From: an uncultured Oxalobacteraceae bacterium
GTDB taxonomy: Bacteria > Pseudomonadota > Gammaproteobacteria > Burkholderiales > Burkholderiaceae
Direction: 5' to 3'
Length of the DNA stretch: 8,646 nucleotides
NCBI GenBank assembly: GCA_946479255.1
Contig: CAMLFK010000216.1
Span: forward strand, 1-8,646
Positions 6,041 to 8,646 of this stretch are shown here, one piece after another. The notes under the pieces are model-generated. The model did no database searches and was not told the DNA's origin. It saw nothing but the letters and a program-made list of their open reading frames with translations. Each line of letters opens with the position of its first letter. The first letter of the stretch is position 1. The translations under genes and the position numbers were made by a program.

Positions 6041-8646
6041 TTAGAACTTGTAGCTGGCAGTCAGGTAAAAGGTGCGGCCCATCGGATCGGTATAGCGCCC
6101 GTCATAGCCCACCTGGTTGCCGCCGCCGGCATTGCGGATCGACAGCGGCGGATCGCGGTCCAGCAAGTTGCGAATGCCGGCCGTGATGCCGAAGTTCTTG
6201 TTCAAGCTGGCCATCAGCTGATAGTCGACGGTGAGGTAGCTGCCGACATCGCGTTCCATGCCCACCACCGCGCCGATCGAACCATCAGGATTGACTTCCC
6301 GCACCGAGGCGTCGTCTTCGGTGAGCGGCTGGTCGTGATAGCCGGAGCGGTAGTTCATGGTCAGCGAGTGCTGCTGGCGATCCGAGTGCTTCAATGCCAG
6401 GATCAGCTTCGACATGGTCCTGAAGGTGACGTTGCTGTAGGAGTCGAAGCGGCCCACGCTGCTTTCCACGCCGCTCGAACTGCCCGGCACGTCCTGCTCG
6501 GCCTTGATCATGTAGGTGCCGGTCCAGTTGGCGCTGAAGGTGCCGATCGCGGTTTTGCCAAGACGGAAAGTGGCGTCCCAGTCGACCCCGCGGTAGTGCG
6601 AGCTCGACAGGTTCACCGGCGACAGGGTCGCCGCCAGCACATTGCTCTTCTGGATAGGGTCGTAGTAAATCGAAATCCAGCGCTGGGCCAGCGCCGGGTC
6701 TTCAAAGATCTGCTGCTGCGACAGCGGCTGCACCTGGTTCTTCAGCTTGACGTCCCACAGATCGAGCCCGATCGACAGGCTGGGGATGGGTTCGATGCGA
6801 AAGCCCAGGGTCGCCTGTTTGGAGGTCTCCGGCTGCAGGCCGGCCCCACCGGTGGCCGGGTTACCGTCGGTGAGCAGGTTGTATTCGGACGAGCCCGGCT
6901 TGCAATAGCGGAAGCGTGGATCGGCCGGGTTGGTGATCGGGCAGGCAAAGAAGTTGGACGAGCCGAAATTGGCCAGCGGGTCGGCGATGTCGTTCATGGT
7001 CGGCGCCTTGAAGCCGGTGCCGTAGGAACCGCGCAGCAGCAAGGCCTGGGTGGGCGTGTAGCGCATCGACAGCTTGTAGGTGGTCTTGGACACATCGTTG
7101 CCCACCTCGCCCGGCGCGCTCGGGCGCCCCGCCACGTCGTAACTCACGTTGTGCTTCTTGACGGCGTCGTAGCTGTCGTAGCGGGCGGCGGCGGTGGCTT
7201 CCAGCGTTTTGGTCAGCGGCATCAGCAATTCGGCGAAGGCGCCCCAGCTGTTGCGGGTGGCGTCCAGCGCTTGCTGGCCGGTGCCGCCGCCGATTGCCAC
7301 GTCGGTCCAGCCGGGGTTTTGCGGTCCCGGTCCTTGCAGGATCGGCGCCGGTTCATCGGTGTAGCGCTGGCGTGTGAATTCGCTGCCCAAGCCGAGCGAT
7401 GCCGCGCCGCCCGGCAGCGCAAACACTTCGCGCGAGCCGCGCGCGTTCAGTACGTCGATGCGCGAGCGCGTGACCTTGAGCGTTTCGCGCAGCACCGCCG
7501 GCGCCAGCACCTCGGCGCCGTTCGGGTTCACCAGGTAAGGGTTGTAGGCACCGCTCCTGATCAGGGACTCAAAGCGGTCGGCCGAAATGTAGCCGGCCAC
7601 CGCATCGTCCTTCTGGCGGTTGCGCGAATGGGTGTAGGCCGCGCTGATGTCCCAGCCCTGCAGGCGGGTCTCCGCGCCGAACACCGCGTGCAGCGCATCG
7701 GTGCTGTATTTGTCGGTGCGCCCCCCGCCATCCACGCCGCGGTAATACAGGAAGGCGTCGGTGACGCTGGCCGGATCGATGCCTATCCCCGGCAGCAAGG
7801 GCACCACATTGGCGTTGTAGGCGCCGATGTAGCTCGGGTTGACCACGCGCGCGCCGGTATCGGGATCGGTATAAAACGTGGTGAGCGGCTGCGCCGCCGG
7901 CGCATAACGCGCGGTGTTGGAAAAGCGCGAGAGCACTAGTTCGCCGAACAAGGTAGTGGCATCGCTCACGCGCAAGGTGCCGGAGGCGAACACGCTGTCG
8001 CGTTTAAGCTTTGGGATCAGCTGCACCGTGGCCGGATAGTCGAAGCGGCACACGCCGCCGCGCTCGAAGGTGTTGGCGGAACTGCATTTGCCGTTCCTGA
8101 TCAGGTCGACCGACAGCACTTCGTCGAACGCGCCGTTGGCGCCGCTGCCCACCACTTCCACATTGGCCGGGGTGGAGTTGATGCTGTTTTGCCAGGTGAC
8201 GAACTGCTTGCCCTGGTGGCTGAACTGGCGCACGCCGCTGCGCCCGAACCATCGGTCGGTGGCATTGAGTTCTTTCTGTTGGTCGTGGCTGTAGGCCAGC
8301 AGCACGTTGTAGCGGTCCGTCTCGAGGTCGCCGAAGCCTTTCGAGATCGCCACGTTGGCGCTCTTGCCGCCCGAATCCTGCGGTGCGCTGTAGGTCGCCT
8401 CGACATTGAATGCAGTCTGGTTCTTCTTGAGGATGAAGTTGATCACGCCGGCAATCGCGTCCGAGCCGTACAGGGTGGAAGCACCATCGGTGAGGATCTC
8501 GACCCGTTCCACCGCCGCCAGCGGAATGCTGGCCAGGTTGACCGCGCTGCCGGTACCGTAAGGCGCCATGCGCCGGCCGTTGAGCAGCACCAGGGTGTAC
8601 TGGGTGCCGATCGCGTGCACCGAAGCGCTCTGCACTCCTTCCCCCG
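6041..8646 (-). CDS. TonB-dependent outer-membrane receptor, N-terminus missing
   Basis: An outer-membrane beta-barrel transporter powered by TonB-ExbB-ExbD; about 867 residues are in the window and the frame is open to the right edge, so the signal peptide, TonB box and most of the plug lie outside. Numbering from the GTG-encoded residue at 8635, the plug end includes TLVLLNGRRM (14-23), IPLAAVERVEILTDGASTLY (37-56) and GSDAIAGVINFILKK (57-71). The barrel contains LRGSYGTGFKAPTMNDI (534-550), LQPETSKQATLGF (600-612), GIRNLLDRDPP (820-830) and the closing strand TFYLTASYKF, ending in the C-terminal Phe recognised by the Bam complex. Two close cysteine pairs (C184/C196 and C565/C578) probably form disulfides in surface loops. 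Full length is probably near 950-1000 residues. Substrate (siderophore, cobalamin, glycan or peptide) cannot be inferred. The residue at 8635 is internal, not the start. Confidence 0.94.
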   Translation of the reverse strand, partial: GEGVQSASVHAIGTQYTLVLLNGRRMAPYGTGSAVNLASIPLAAVERVEILTDGASTLYGSDAIAGVINFILKKNQTAFNVEATYSAPQDSGGKSANVAISKGFGDLETDRYNVLLAYSHDQQKELNATDRWFGRSGVRQFSHQGKQFVTWQNSINSTPANVEVVGSGANGAFDEVLSVDLIRNGKCSSANTFERGGVCRFDYPATVQLIPKLKRDSVFASGTLRVSDATTLFGELVLSRFSNTARYAPAAQPLTTFYTDPDTGARVVNPSYIGAYNANVVPLLPGIGIDPASVTDAFLYYRGVDGGGRTDKYSTDALHAVFGAETRLQGWDISAAYTHSRNRQKDDAVAGYISADRFESLIRSGAYNPYLVNPNGAEVLAPAVLRETLKVTRSRIDVLNARGSREVFALPGGAASLGLGSEFTRQRYTDEPAPILQGPGPQNPGWTDVAIGGGTGQQALDATRNSWGAFAELLMPLTKTLEATAAARYDSYDAVKKHNVSYDVAGRPSAPGEVGNDVSKTTYKLSMRYTPTQALLLRGSYGTGFKAPTMNDIADPLANFGSSNFFACPITNPADPRFRYCKPGSSEYNLLTDGNPATGGAGLQPETSKQATLGFRIEPIPSLSIGLDLWDVKLKNQVQPLSQQQIFEDPALAQRWISIYYDPIQKSNVLAATLSPVNLSSSHYRGVDWDATFRLGKTAIGTFSANWTGTYMIKAEQDVPGSSSGVESSVGRFDSYSNVTFRTMSKLILALKHSDRQQHSLTMNYRSGYHDQPLTEDDASVREVNPDGSIGAVVGMERDVGSYLTVDYQLMASLNKNFGITAGIRNLLDRDPPLSIRNAGGGNQVGYDGRYTDPMGRTFYLTASYKF

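Noticed and set aside
6032..7939. A 635-codon open frame on the plus strand
   Set aside because: It is entirely antisense to the well-supported TonB receptor, its product is rich in Arg, Gly, Ala, His and Val with no recognisable motif, and long antisense frames are common opposite GC-rich genes. No ribosome-binding site or promoter supports it.

Overview
The window looks like chromosome from a GC-rich betaproteobacterium, most likely of the Oxalobacteraceae (Massilia, Duganella or Janthinobacterium type). This is inferred from the protein flavour: a Burkholderiales-like transketolase N-terminus, a chemoreceptor with the alanine-rich betaproteobacterial tail, and a large TonB-dependent receptor of the xanthomonad/Massilia kind. 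The bulk is well-conserved, densely packed coding sequence. There is no sign of a phage, insertion sequence, CRISPR array, tRNA or rRNA, and no intergenic gap exceeds about 160 bp.

Left part (1-3061): the first 26 codons of a transketolase gene lie on the minus strand and run off the left edge. Divergent from it is rsmE (16S rRNA m3U1498 methyltransferase, 220-939, plus). After a 67-bp gap holding a good sigma-70-type promoter comes a full-length exported M13 (neprilysin/PepO-like) zinc metallopeptidase (1007-3061, plus).

Middle (3062-5286): a 156-bp gap with an exact FliA-type -10 box precedes a complete transmembrane methyl-accepting chemotaxis protein (3218-5224, plus). Its 3' end meets the end of a minus-strand gene, and a long three-part inverted repeat (5231-5286) fills the junction.

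Right part (5283-8646): a short stand-alone YidC/Oxa1-family insertase paralogue (5283-5912, minus) lies downstream of a TonB-dependent outer-membrane receptor (6041-8646, minus, N-terminus outside the window). The 128 bp between them hold a GC-rich stem-loop, a perfect 12-bp palindrome and an 8-bp inverted repeat, so the YidC-like gene may have its own regulated promoter.

No obvious new multi-gene system is visible. The genes share an envelope theme (exported protease, chemoreceptor, membrane insertase, outer-membrane transporter), but nothing in the sequence ties them into one pathway. The items most worth a second look are the minimal YidC paralogue with its palindromic upstream region, the convergent-gene hairpin, and the FliA-like box before the chemoreceptor.
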